Assembly: GCA_963746265.1 (NCBI GenBank)
Contig: CAVVAM010000013.1
Span: forward strand, 62,001-126,000
DNA from: Ilumatobacter sp963746265
Lineage (GTDB): Bacteria > Actinomycetota > Acidimicrobiia > Acidimicrobiales > Ilumatobacteraceae
Direction: 5' to 3'
Length of the DNA stretch: 64,000 nucleotides
Below the pieces are notes generated by a model. The model was given only the letters and a program-made list of their open reading frames with translations. It did no database searches and was not told the DNA's origin. The translations under genes and the position numbers were made by a program. This document shows positions 24,016 to 31,863 of this stretch, piece after piece. Every line of letters starts with the position of its first letter. Position 1 is the first letter of the stretch.

Positions 24016-24957
24016 ATGAAGGCGCCCACGACCGTCCCCTCGATCGGCGAAGCACTGCGGTACGTCCAGATGTCGGGCATCTTCTACTGCCCCTCCGAAC
24101 TGACCGAACCCTGGGGCCTCCAACTCCCACCGATGGACGACTGCGTCTGGTTCCACGCCATGATCGCCGGCACGTGCACGCTCGAAGTCGAGGGCGAGAT
24201 CACCACACTGCGCGCCGGCGACCTGGTCGTGGTGCCGCACGGCACCGGTCACCGAGCGTGGGGTGAAACGGTGACCGAGACACCGATCGTCTTCGACCTC
24301 CCCCACGACGACGTGAACGAGCACTACGCAGTGCTCCGCCACGGCGGCGGTGGCGCAGAGACCCGCGTGGTCTGTGGGGGGATCCGCTTCGAGCACCCAG
24401 CCGCCCGGCAGCTCGTCGACTCGCTCCCCGGCATCATCCACATCGAATCATCCCGCTCGACTCGCGCCGACTGGATGCGTGCGACGCTCGATCTCATGGC
24501 CGAGGAGACGCAGCAGACGCGCCCGGGCGGCGAGGCCGTCATCAGCCGGTTGTGCGACATCGTCGTGATCCAGGCCATCCGCTCCTGGATCGAGCACGAT
24601 CCGGCTGCGCAGACCGGCTGGCTCGGGGCGCTCCGCGACGAACAGATCGGTGCAGCGCTGGCGAGGATCCACGCCGACCCGGCCCACGACTGGTCGGTCG
24701 CCGCACTGGCCGACGAGGTGGCGATGTCGAGATCGGCATTCGCCGCCCGGTTCACCGAACTCGTCGACGAGCCCGTGATGAAGTACGTCACCCGATGGCG
24801 GATGCACGTCGCACTCGACTTGCTCCGCAACGGTCACACGGTCGCCGCCACGGCCGGCCAGGTCGGCTACGACTCAGAAGCGGCCTTCAGCCGCGCCTAC
24901 AAGCGAGTGATGGGCGAGCCGCCGCGGGCGTCACGGTCGAACCATCGGGCCGCGTGA
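24016..24957 (+). CDS. AraC family transcriptional regulator with cupin domain
   Basis: The ATG at 24016 gives 313 residues (MKAPTTVPSIGEALRYVQ). Residues about 20-115 form a cupin-type effector domain (LRAGDLVVVPHGTGH), as in AraC regulators of the CFA/I-like group. Residues about 210-310 carry two helix-turn-helix motifs: WSVAALADEVAMSRSAFAAR and TVAATAGQVGYDSEAAFSRA, followed by YKRVMGEPP. An upstream in-frame ATG at 23938 would place the palindrome inside the coding region, so I prefer the later start. The likely target is the divergent PNPOx-family gene. Confidence 0.92.
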   Translation: MKAPTTVPSIGEALRYVQMSGIFYCPSELTEPWGLQLPPMDDCVWFHAMIAGTCTLEVEGEITTLRAGDLVVVPHGTGHRAWGETVTETPIVFDLPHDDVNEHYAVLRHGGGGAETRVVCGGIRFEHPAARQLVDSLPGIIHIESSRSTRADWMRATLDLMAEETQQTRPGGEAVISRLCDIVVIQAIRSWIEHDPAAQTGWLGALRDEQIGAALARIHADPAHDWSVAALADEVAMSRSAFAARFTELVDEPVMKYVTRWRMHVALDLLRNGHTVAATAGQVGYDSEAAFSRAYKRVMGEPPRASRSNHRAA

Positions 24958-25199
24958 CCAGGAGGAGTACGACGATCTCTCTGCGGTATCCGGGAGGCCG
25001 CGTCGTCGACCAGGCACGCTCGGACGCGCGCAACCCCGGTCGCACCCGGCACCGAGTCGGCGGCGGGCATCGCCGACCCGGTCCGCCACCGCAGCTACCT
25101 GACGTTGTCCGTGATCGAGCACGTCGTGGGCCGCGAGGCCTGAGTCGACCGTCGACCTGATGAGGCTCAGCGTGACGACGACGTCCACCCGAACTGCGG
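24958..25199. other. Intergenic stretch without assignable gene
   Basis: Between the AraC gene and the first recognisable xylH-like sequence I see no complete gene. A short plus-strand frame ends at 25143 with HRSYLTLSVIEHVVGREA, which could be the tail of a lost gene belonging to the adjacent decayed transporter locus. It is too short to identify. Confidence 0.4.
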
Positions 25200-26241
25200 A
25201 CTCGGGCGAATCTCCGTGTTCGGCGCGAACCTCACCATCGATGCGCTCAAGGGCCACCACTGGTACACCTGGCTCGTCGCACTCGCCTTCGGACTCCTGC
25301 TCGATGCGCTCATCGGCGGCCTGCAAGGGTTCATCGTCGCGTAGGTCGGGGTGCCGGCCTTCATCATCACGCTCGGCGGCTTCCCGGCCTGGCGCGGCAT
25401 GATCTTCCGTACCGGTGGCAAGCAGGGCCAACCCTCGCCCCGCTCGACGAAACGTTCCGTGACCTTGGCGGCGCCCCCGACCGATCGCTCGGCGAGTGGA
25501 AGAGCTGGGTCGTGGCGCTGCTCGCGTGCGCGGGCATCCTGTTCAGCATCGCGTTGGCCCGCCAGCGCCGCCGTCGTCACGAACTCGCCGTTCGCTCGCT
25601 CGGTACCGACATCGCGTCCGCCGTGGTCGGCTGCGGCGCCGTGGTCCTCGGCCTCTGGCTGATCGCGATCGGGTACGCCACGCCCATCACCGGGGACCCG
25701 GTCGGCATCGCCTACCCGGTCCTGATCCTGATCGGTATCACCCTGCTGACGACCTACCTTGCCCGCCGACGGCGCTTCGGACGCTACGTCTACGCATACG
25801 GTGGCAATCCGGAGGCCGCCGAGCTGGGCGGTATCAACACGCGCAAGACCGTCACGGACACCGGCGACGTCATGGGCATGCTGTGCGCGGTCAGCGCCGC
25901 CATCCAGACCGCCCGACTCAACTCGGCCACGACGAACCCCGGTGTTCAGAACGAACTCGACGTGATCGCCACGGCAGTGATCGGCGGAAGGTCGTTCTCG
26001 GGCGGCATCGGCACGATCCCCGGCGCTGTGCTCGGAGCGGTCGTGATGCAGTCGCTCCACTCGGGCATGTCGCTGCTGAACATCGACTCCCCGTCTCAGG
26101 ACATCGTGGTGGGGGTCGTGCCGGTCACCGCAGTCGCCAATCGACGCCCTGGCGCGGCAGCGTCGCCGATCCGCGATGCTCGGGGCGCTCGCTGTCGGCG
26201 CATTCATCGCGGCGGCCGTCATCCAGACCGGCCGACCGTGA
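25200..26241 (+). pseudogene. Decayed sugar ABC transporter permease (XylH-like)
   Basis: In pieces the plus strand reads a XylH-type permease: GLLLDALIGGLQGFIVA, stop TAG (25342), VGVPAFIITLGGFPAWRGMI, frame change near 25431, FGRYVYAYGGNPEAAELGGI, SFSGGIGTIPGAVLGAVVMQ, frame change near 26140, then AMLGALAVGAFIAAAV and a natural stop at 26239-26241. The N-terminal part is missing. The three lesions (one stop, two single-base shifts) leave no intact protein. The intact relative is the inner-membrane subunit of xylose/ribose-type importers. The following ATPase fragment was its partner. Confidence 0.85.
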
Positions 26242-26261
26242 GCGGAGGAGGAGACACTGCG

Positions 26262-27080
26262 ATGCCCGATGCATCCGTCAACCCCGAGATCGATCGCAGC
26301 GGTGTGCCGCTCTGCGAGCTGAAGTACATCAGCGTTGCGTTCGGCGGCCTGCACGCCGTCGATGGGGTCTCGATCGATCCGTACCCGGGTGAGGTTGTCG
26401 CGCTGGTCGGGGGAACGGCGCCGGGAAGTCGACGCTGATGCACACCCTGTCCGGCGCCCACGCCGCCGACTCGGGCGAGATCCGCATCAACGGCCAACCC
26501 GTCACCGTCCACAACCCCCGCCATCACGGCGTCGAGGTGATCCATCAGAAGCTGGCGCTGGCCGACAACATCGACCCCGCCGGCAACCTGTTCCTGGGAC
26601 GCGAGCTCCGGACCCGCACGGGTTCGCTCGACGACGAGGCGATGGCGTCAGCGACTCAGACCGTCTTGGAGCGACTGAACCCGAGGTTCAAGAACCTCAC
26701 GACTCGAGTCCGCTCGCTGTCGGGCGGCCAGCGCCAGTCGGTGGCGATCGCCCGGGCCGTGCACTTCAACGCCAAGATCCTCATCATGGATGAGCCGACG
26801 GCCGCGCTCGGGCCGGCCGAGACCGAGCAGGTTCGCGACCTGATCGTGCAGCTCGAGGCCGAGGGCATCGGCATCTTCCTGATCAGCCATGACATCCACG
26901 ACGTGTCCGATCTCGCCGATCGCATCACCGTGATGCTGCAGGGCGAGCTCGTCGGCACGGTTGACAAGCACGACGTCATCGAGGACGAGGTGCTCGGGAT
27001 GATCATCATGGGCAAGCAGCCCGGCGAGGCTTCCAGCGAGGAGCCGGCCGACCTCCACGATCGAGATCCGGCCGGTCGGC
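26262..27080 (+). pseudogene. Frameshifted sugar ABC transporter ATP-binding protein (XylG-like)
   Basis: A good ribosome-binding site (GGAGGAGGA) precedes ATG 26262. The protein starts normally (YISVAFGGLHAVDGVSIDPY), but a one-base deletion near 26411 falls inside the Walker A codons and leads to a stop at 26437-26439. In the shifted frame the rest of Walker A (NGAGKSTLMHTLSGAHA) continues with signature LSGGQRQSVAIARA, Walker B ILIMDEPTAALG and H-loop LISHDI. The end is also out of frame. Only about one ATPase domain is present. With the decayed permease it marks a lost pentose importer. Confidence 0.85.
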
Positions 27081-27124
27081 GGGTCCGGCACCGCCGACCC
27101 CGGCGGATCGAGTCGTCACGAACC

Positions 27125-28825
27125 TCACTGCCCCGTTCGCCGGCGATGGTCGTTCACTGCGGCATTGATCGTCGGGAAGATCCTCTCGGGGCCGAGACGT
27201 TCGACGATTCCGGCCCGTGTGAGGAGGTCCAGCACCTTGCGGTTGGGTCGGGCGACGCTCACGACGAGGCCGTCGCGCTCCAACTCACCGATCAACTCGG
27301 CCAGGTGGTCGACCGCCGTCGTGTCGATCGAACCGATGCCCTCCATGTCGAGCACCACCTCGTTCTCGTCGCCCGGGTTGAGTTCGAGAGCATGGTGCAC
27401 CCGCTCCTTGAAGTACTCACCGTTGGCGAAGAACAGCGGACCGTCGAATCGGTAGACGAGCAGGCCCGGCATCGGCAACGCACGTTCGTCGTCGATGGCG
27501 ATCCAGCCGTCGAGCCCGGCGCCCGCCCCGAGGACCGCGTCGTGCGGACGAGCGGCACGGCCGAGCGTGAGCAGGATCGACAGGCCGACGGCGACGAGCA
27601 CACCGGTCAGGAGATCGACGCCGATCACCGCGAGACACGTGACCGCCGCAAGGGCCGTCTCGGTGTAGCTCAGCGAGGCGAGACGACGGAACCCCTCGAT
27701 GTCGACCACGGCCAGGGCCGCAGCCACGATCACGGCCGCGAGGCCGGCGCGCGGGATCTCCGCCAGCACTGAACCCCCGACGAGCAGGAACACGACCACG
27801 GCCGCGAAGGTCACCACGCTCGACAACTGCGAACGGCTGCCGATCGTCGCCGGCACGAACGATCGGGATGCGCTCGACGACATCGCGAATCCGCCCGTCA
27901 CGGACCCCGCAGCGTTGATCGCGCCGAGCGCGAGCAGTTCCCGGTCCGCGTCGACCTCGTATCCCTGCTTGGAGGAGATCGACCTGGCCGTGAGGATGTT
28001 GTCGGTGTAGCCGATCAGGGCGACGCCCGCCGCGGCCGGGATCAACGACGTGATGTCGGACCAAGCGACCCCCGGGATGTCGAACGACGGCAGGGCCGCA
28101 TCGATCTCGCCGACCACCGCCGCATCGAGATCGAACACCGCGACGACGGCCATCGAACCGGCGAGCGCGATCAGCGCGCCGGGAACCGTCGGCCGGAACC
28201 GCCGCAGGACGAGGATGACGGTCAACGTCGACAGACCGATGCCGATCGTCGTCGGATCGACCTCGTCGAGACGAGTGAGGAACTCGCCGATGCGGGCGAA
28301 CGGATTGTCGGCGGTGATCGTCGCACCGGTGAAGGCGCTGATCTGACTCGTGAGCAGCGTGACGCCGACGCCGGTGATGTAGCCCACGAGCACCGGCTTC
28401 GAGAGCAGATCGGCCACGAAGCCGAGTCTGAGCAGCCCGGCGGCCAGGGCGAACACTCCGACCAGTCCGGCGATCGTGGCCATCAGCGCCGCATAGCGCG
28501 CCGGGTCTCCGTCTGCGAGCTCGACCGCCGCCGCTGCGGCGAGGATGGCGGTACCTGGCTCCGGGCCGATCCCGAGGTGCCGGCTCGTGCCGATCACCGC
28601 GTAGAGCGGCAGAGCGACGAGTGCGGCCCGGAAACCGGCTGACGGCGGAAGTCCGCCGAGCTCCGCGTACGCCATCGCCTGGGGCACCAGCATCGCCGCC
28701 ACCGTCAGCCCGGCGAGCACGTCCGGACGGAGCCACGCCCGCTCGTACTGGCCTCGCAGTACGAGCTGGGGCAGCGAGGCGGCGCTCATGGCCGACGAGT
28801 CTGGCAGCGTCGCTGCGTGCGCCAC
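27125..28825 (-). CDS. SulP family anion transporter with STAS domain
   Basis: The 566-residue protein has about eleven hydrophobic segments. The SulP signature AAMLVPQAMAYAELGGLPP lies near residue 45-65, followed by GIGPEPGTAI and ALGAINAAGSVTGGFAMSSS. The C-terminal STAS domain (about 445-560) contains VVLDMEGIGSIDTTAVDHL. SulP proteins move sulfate, bicarbonate or dicarboxylates across the inner membrane. A second in-frame methionine 12 residues later (MSAASLPQ) is an equally good start. The transported anion is not predictable. Confidence 0.93.
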   Translation of the reverse strand: MAHAATLPDSSAMSAASLPQLVLRGQYERAWLRPDVLAGLTVAAMLVPQAMAYAELGGLPPSAGFRAALVALPLYAVIGTSRHLGIGPEPGTAILAAAAAVELADGDPARYAALMATIAGLVGVFALAAGLLRLGFVADLLSKPVLVGYITGVGVTLLTSQISAFTGATITADNPFARIGEFLTRLDEVDPTTIGIGLSTLTVILVLRRFRPTVPGALIALAGSMAVVAVFDLDAAVVGEIDAALPSFDIPGVAWSDITSLIPAAAGVALIGYTDNILTARSISSKQGYEVDADRELLALGAINAAGSVTGGFAMSSSASRSFVPATIGSRSQLSSVVTFAAVVVFLLVGGSVLAEIPRAGLAAVIVAAALAVVDIEGFRRLASLSYTETALAAVTCLAVIGVDLLTGVLVAVGLSILLTLGRAARPHDAVLGAGAGLDGWIAIDDERALPMPGLLVYRFDGPLFFANGEYFKERVHHALELNPGDENEVVLDMEGIGSIDTTAVDHLAELIGELERDGLVVSVARPNRKVLDLLTRAGIVERLGPERIFPTINAAVNDHRRRTGQ

Positions 28826-28859
28826 GACCGGAGTGGCAAACTCGCGTGATGGCTGGTCC

Positions 28860-29438
28860 TCAGTTGGTCCAGACGGTCTGCTCGCCCGCAGGCAACGGGA
28901 TCTCGAAGAGGTTCAGCATCATGGAGATGAGGCAGTAGTAGCCGACCAGGGCACTCAAATCGACCATGCCGGTTTCACCGAGCAACTCAGCGGCCTCGGC
29001 GAACGTGACATCGTCGACACGTCGGTCGCGCAGCAGTTGCGATGTGACCGCGTGAACGATGCGTTCGTCGTCACGGTCGAACACGGGCGGGCGACCCTCG
29101 CGCAGCGCGTCGATCGCCGCCTCGCCGACCCCGTGCTCCACTGCCATCCGCGCATGTGCCCAGAATTCGAACTCGGAGTGCCAGTGCGACCCGACCGTGC
29201 AGATCGCCACCTCGCTCAAGCGGCGATCGATCGAGGTCCGGAACCGCAGAAGCCCACCGAGCGACGACAAGCGGCGCCCGATCTTCGGGTGATGCACGAA
29301 CGCATTGAACGGGCCGACGAGGCATCCGTTCTCGTCGAACAGACTCACACCTCCACCTCGGCTGTCGACGATTCCGTCCCACAGGTCGGCTTGTTCGTCG
29401 TCGAGTTCGGTTCGGGTCAGCGTGCGCAACCTGGTCAT
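28860..29438 (-). CDS. Carboxymuconolactone decarboxylase family protein without CxxC
   Basis: The 192-residue protein is all-helical with the CMD block RLSEVAICTVGSHWHSEFEF, WAHARMAVEHGVGEAAIDAL. It lacks the CxxC of AhpD-type peroxidases, so it belongs to the gamma-CMD-like group rather than the thiol-active one. Such proteins act in aromatic-acid degradation or have unknown roles. It stands alone between the SulP gene and the divergent DUF445 gene. The substrate is unknown. Confidence 0.85.
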   Translation of the reverse strand: MTRLRTLTRTELDDEQADLWDGIVDSRGGGVSLFDENGCLVGPFNAFVHHPKIGRRLSSLGGLLRFRTSIDRRLSEVAICTVGSHWHSEFEFWAHARMAVEHGVGEAAIDALREGRPPVFDRDDERIVHAVTSQLLRDRRVDDVTFAEAAELLGETGMVDLSALVGYYCLISMMLNLFEIPLPAGEQTVWTN

Positions 29439-29484
29439 TCGGGCACGTTAGGACGACGGGCGACGACAGGTAGCGTCCGGACGG

Positions 29485-30729
29485 ATGGACGTGACGCCGA
29501 TCGACGCCGAGCGACAGCGCGGCCTGCGCCGCATGAAGGTCGTCGCGCTGGGTCTCCTGGTCGGTGCTGCGATCGTGTACGTGATCACGAAGCTCGACGG
29601 TGGTGGCGGTTGGGTCGGCTACGTGCGGGCGTTCTCCGAGGCGGCCATGGTCGGCGCGCTCGCCGATTGGTTCGCCGTGACGGCACTGTTCCGTCATCCC
29701 CTCGGTCTCCCCATCCCGCACACGGCGATCATTCCCAAGCGAAAGGACCAGATCGGCCGCAGCCTCGGCCAGTTCGTGGAGACCAACTTCCTCACCCAGG
29801 AGGTGCTCGGCGAGCGCCTCGCCCAGGCCCACATCGGTCAGCGTGTCGGCCAGTGGCTGGCCGAACCCGACAATGCCCAGCGGACGAGCGAGGCGCTCGG
29901 CGATGCGCTCAAGGGCACGCTCGAAGTCCTCGACGACAAAGAGGTCCAGCACGGCCTCGAAGGGGTCATCCGGCGACGGATCACGGACACTCCTGCCGCC
30001 CCGCTCGTCGGTCGGGCGATCGAGGTGACGGTCGATGGAGGCCATCACCAGCGGCTGCTCGACGCCGTGCTCGTCGGACTCGGGAACTTCCTCGACGACA
30101 ACCACCACACCTTCCGGCGGCGACTCTACGAGGAATCGCCCTGGTGGGTGCCCGAATCGATCGACAATCGTGTGCTCGAGAAGATCTACGACGTCGTCGG
30201 CCGCTTCCTCACCGACATCAGGACGGATCCTCACCACGAGATGCGTGCCACGGTCGACATTCGCGTGTCGGTGCTGGCCGAGCAGCTGCAGCACGATCCG
30301 GCGATGCTGGCCAAGGGCGAGGAACTCAAGAACGAGTTGCTCGACCACCCCGAGTTCCGGGCCTGGATCGAGTCGCTCTGGCTCGGCGCGAAACGAGCCC
30401 TGATCGACGCTGCGAACGACCCGGAGTCCGAGTTGCGCAGGCGGGCGGCGGTGAGCCTCACGCACCTCGGCGAACGCATCAGCGCCGACCCGGAACTGCA
30501 GCGCAAGGTCGACCACTGGGTCGAGCGCGCCGTCGGCTACGTCGTCGAGCGGTATCGCAGCGAGGTCAGCGACCTGATCGAGAACACGGTCGAGCGGTGG
30601 GATGGAGCGTCGACGGCACGGAAGATGGAACTGCAGGTCGGCCGCGATCTCCAGTTCATCCGTATCAACGGCACGCTCGTCGGCGGTCTCGCCGGGATCG
30701 CGATCCACGCGATCGGCGAATTCCTGTGA
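29485..30729 (+). CDS. DUF445 family membrane-associated protein
   Basis: This 414-residue protein has an N-terminal hydrophobic helix (VVALGLLVGAAIVYVITKL). The DUF445 motif FSEAAMVGALADWFAVTALF, RHPLGLPIPHTAIIPKRKDQ is followed by a long alpha-helical region and a C-terminal hydrophobic helix (GTLVGGLAGIAIHAIGEFL). DUF445 proteins are widespread and may link inner membrane and cell wall through an extended helical domain. The biochemical role is unresolved. It is divergent from the CMD-family gene and precedes an L,D-transpeptidase gene on the same strand by 98 bases. Confidence 0.92.
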   Translation: MDVTPIDAERQRGLRRMKVVALGLLVGAAIVYVITKLDGGGGWVGYVRAFSEAAMVGALADWFAVTALFRHPLGLPIPHTAIIPKRKDQIGRSLGQFVETNFLTQEVLGERLAQAHIGQRVGQWLAEPDNAQRTSEALGDALKGTLEVLDDKEVQHGLEGVIRRRITDTPAAPLVGRAIEVTVDGGHHQRLLDAVLVGLGNFLDDNHHTFRRRLYEESPWWVPESIDNRVLEKIYDVVGRFLTDIRTDPHHEMRATVDIRVSVLAEQLQHDPAMLAKGEELKNELLDHPEFRAWIESLWLGAKRALIDAANDPESELRRRAAVSLTHLGERISADPELQRKVDHWVERAVGYVVERYRSEVSDLIENTVERWDGASTARKMELQVGRDLQFIRINGTLVGGLAGIAIHAIGEFL

Positions 30730-30827
30730 CGCACCTTCCGATCGTGTCACCCGGTCGACGTGCCTGCCGAATAGGATCGAGATCGCCGGTCCGGGCAGCT
30801 GCGTCGTTCGTCCGGCCCATCGACGTC

Positions 30828-31811
30828 ATGCAATCTCACGATCCTTCCGATGAGCACCGTTCCTCACGTCGCCACCACCAGTCGCGTGCGCGACCGATCG
30901 TGCCCGCGGCATTCCTGGGAGCGGCCGCCGTCGGGGCCTTGATCATCGGGATCGACGTACTCTCGTCCGACCAATCGGGCGGCGCCGCGTCGCCACCGCC
31001 GGTCGCAGCCGCAGCACCGATCGCGCCACCTGTGACGGAGGCGGCACCGGCCGCGCCCGACGTCGACCTCGAGGGATGCACGCTCGACGTGCTCGGCGTG
31101 AAGGTCGGCGACACGGGCCCGTCGGTCGACTGCGCCCAGCGGGCGCTCGCGGTCACCGGGTACTACACCGGCCAGATCGACGGGGTCTTCAGCGACGAGC
31201 TGGAGGACGCGGCGACCAGATTCCAGATCGACAACGGGTTGTACGTCGACGGAATCGTCGGGAGCCGGACCGCCACCGCCTTGGGCATCTGGCCGGGCGA
31301 GGAGAACTTCATCGTCCGGACACCGGCCCCACCACCCGGCACCTACGACTCGACCGGCTACGAGTTGTCGCCGGTGGCATCGAAGGGCAGTGACGCACCA
31401 CCGCTGCCCGACGGTGCCGATCAGCGCAGCGGCAAGCGCATCGTGTACGAGCGAGCGGGGCAGCGTGTCTGGGCGATCGACGAGAACGACAACGTCGTTC
31501 GCAGCTATCTGGTGTCGGGCAGCCAGTTCGCCAACGAGCGGCCGGGTGTGTTCTCGGTGTACAGCAAGTCCGAGGTGGCGAAGGGCTGGAACCTCCAGGC
31601 CGACCTGCCGTACATGGTCCGCTACCAGAAGACGGACCGGGGAAACATCGGATTCCACGAGATCCCGATCCACGTCGCCGACGGTACGACGTACCAGACC
31701 CACGACCAGCTCGGCGAGCGCCTGTCCGGGGGCTGCCAGCGCCAGCACCCCCTCGACGCGCTGTTCATGTGGAACTTCTCGGAGGTCGGCACCACGGTCA
31801 TCGTGATCTGA
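30828..31811 (+). CDS. Peptidoglycan-binding L,D-transpeptidase (YkuD family)
   Basis: The ATG at 30828 gives 327 residues. An Arg-rich start leads into one membrane/signal segment (IVPAAFLGAAAVGALIIGID), then an Ala/Pro-rich linker. Residues about 85-150 are a PG_binding_1 repeat (YYTGQIDGVFSDELEDAATR). The C-terminal YkuD domain has IGFHEIPIHVADG and GERLSGGCQR, carrying the catalytic cysteine in S-G-G-C. It forms 3-3 crosslinks in peptidoglycan or attaches proteins outside the membrane. The long open frame that precedes this start in the same phase overlaps other genes and is ignored. Confidence 0.92.
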   Translation: MQSHDPSDEHRSSRRHHQSRARPIVPAAFLGAAAVGALIIGIDVLSSDQSGGAASPPPVAAAAPIAPPVTEAAPAAPDVDLEGCTLDVLGVKVGDTGPSVDCAQRALAVTGYYTGQIDGVFSDELEDAATRFQIDNGLYVDGIVGSRTATALGIWPGEENFIVRTPAPPPGTYDSTGYELSPVASKGSDAPPLPDGADQRSGKRIVYERAGQRVWAIDENDNVVRSYLVSGSQFANERPGVFSVYSKSEVAKGWNLQADLPYMVRYQKTDRGNIGFHEIPIHVADGTTYQTHDQLGERLSGGCQRQHPLDALFMWNFSEVGTTVIVI

Positions 31812-31863
31812 TGACCGTGAGCCGCCTCGGCCGCCGCTGACGCCGGGGCCGCACGATGATCGC

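Noticed and set aside
25342..25344. TAG in the XylH-like permease as a pyrrolysine codon
   Set aside because: The same gene has two frameshifts and its ATPase partner a third. The stop falls in a membrane segment with no catalytic site, so decay explains it.
28788..31811. A plus-strand open frame of about 1000 codons spanning several genes
   Set aside because: Only its last 327 codons (the L,D-transpeptidase) look like protein. The earlier part overlaps the CMD-family and DUF445 genes in the wrong frame and is Arg/Pro-rich noise from high GC.
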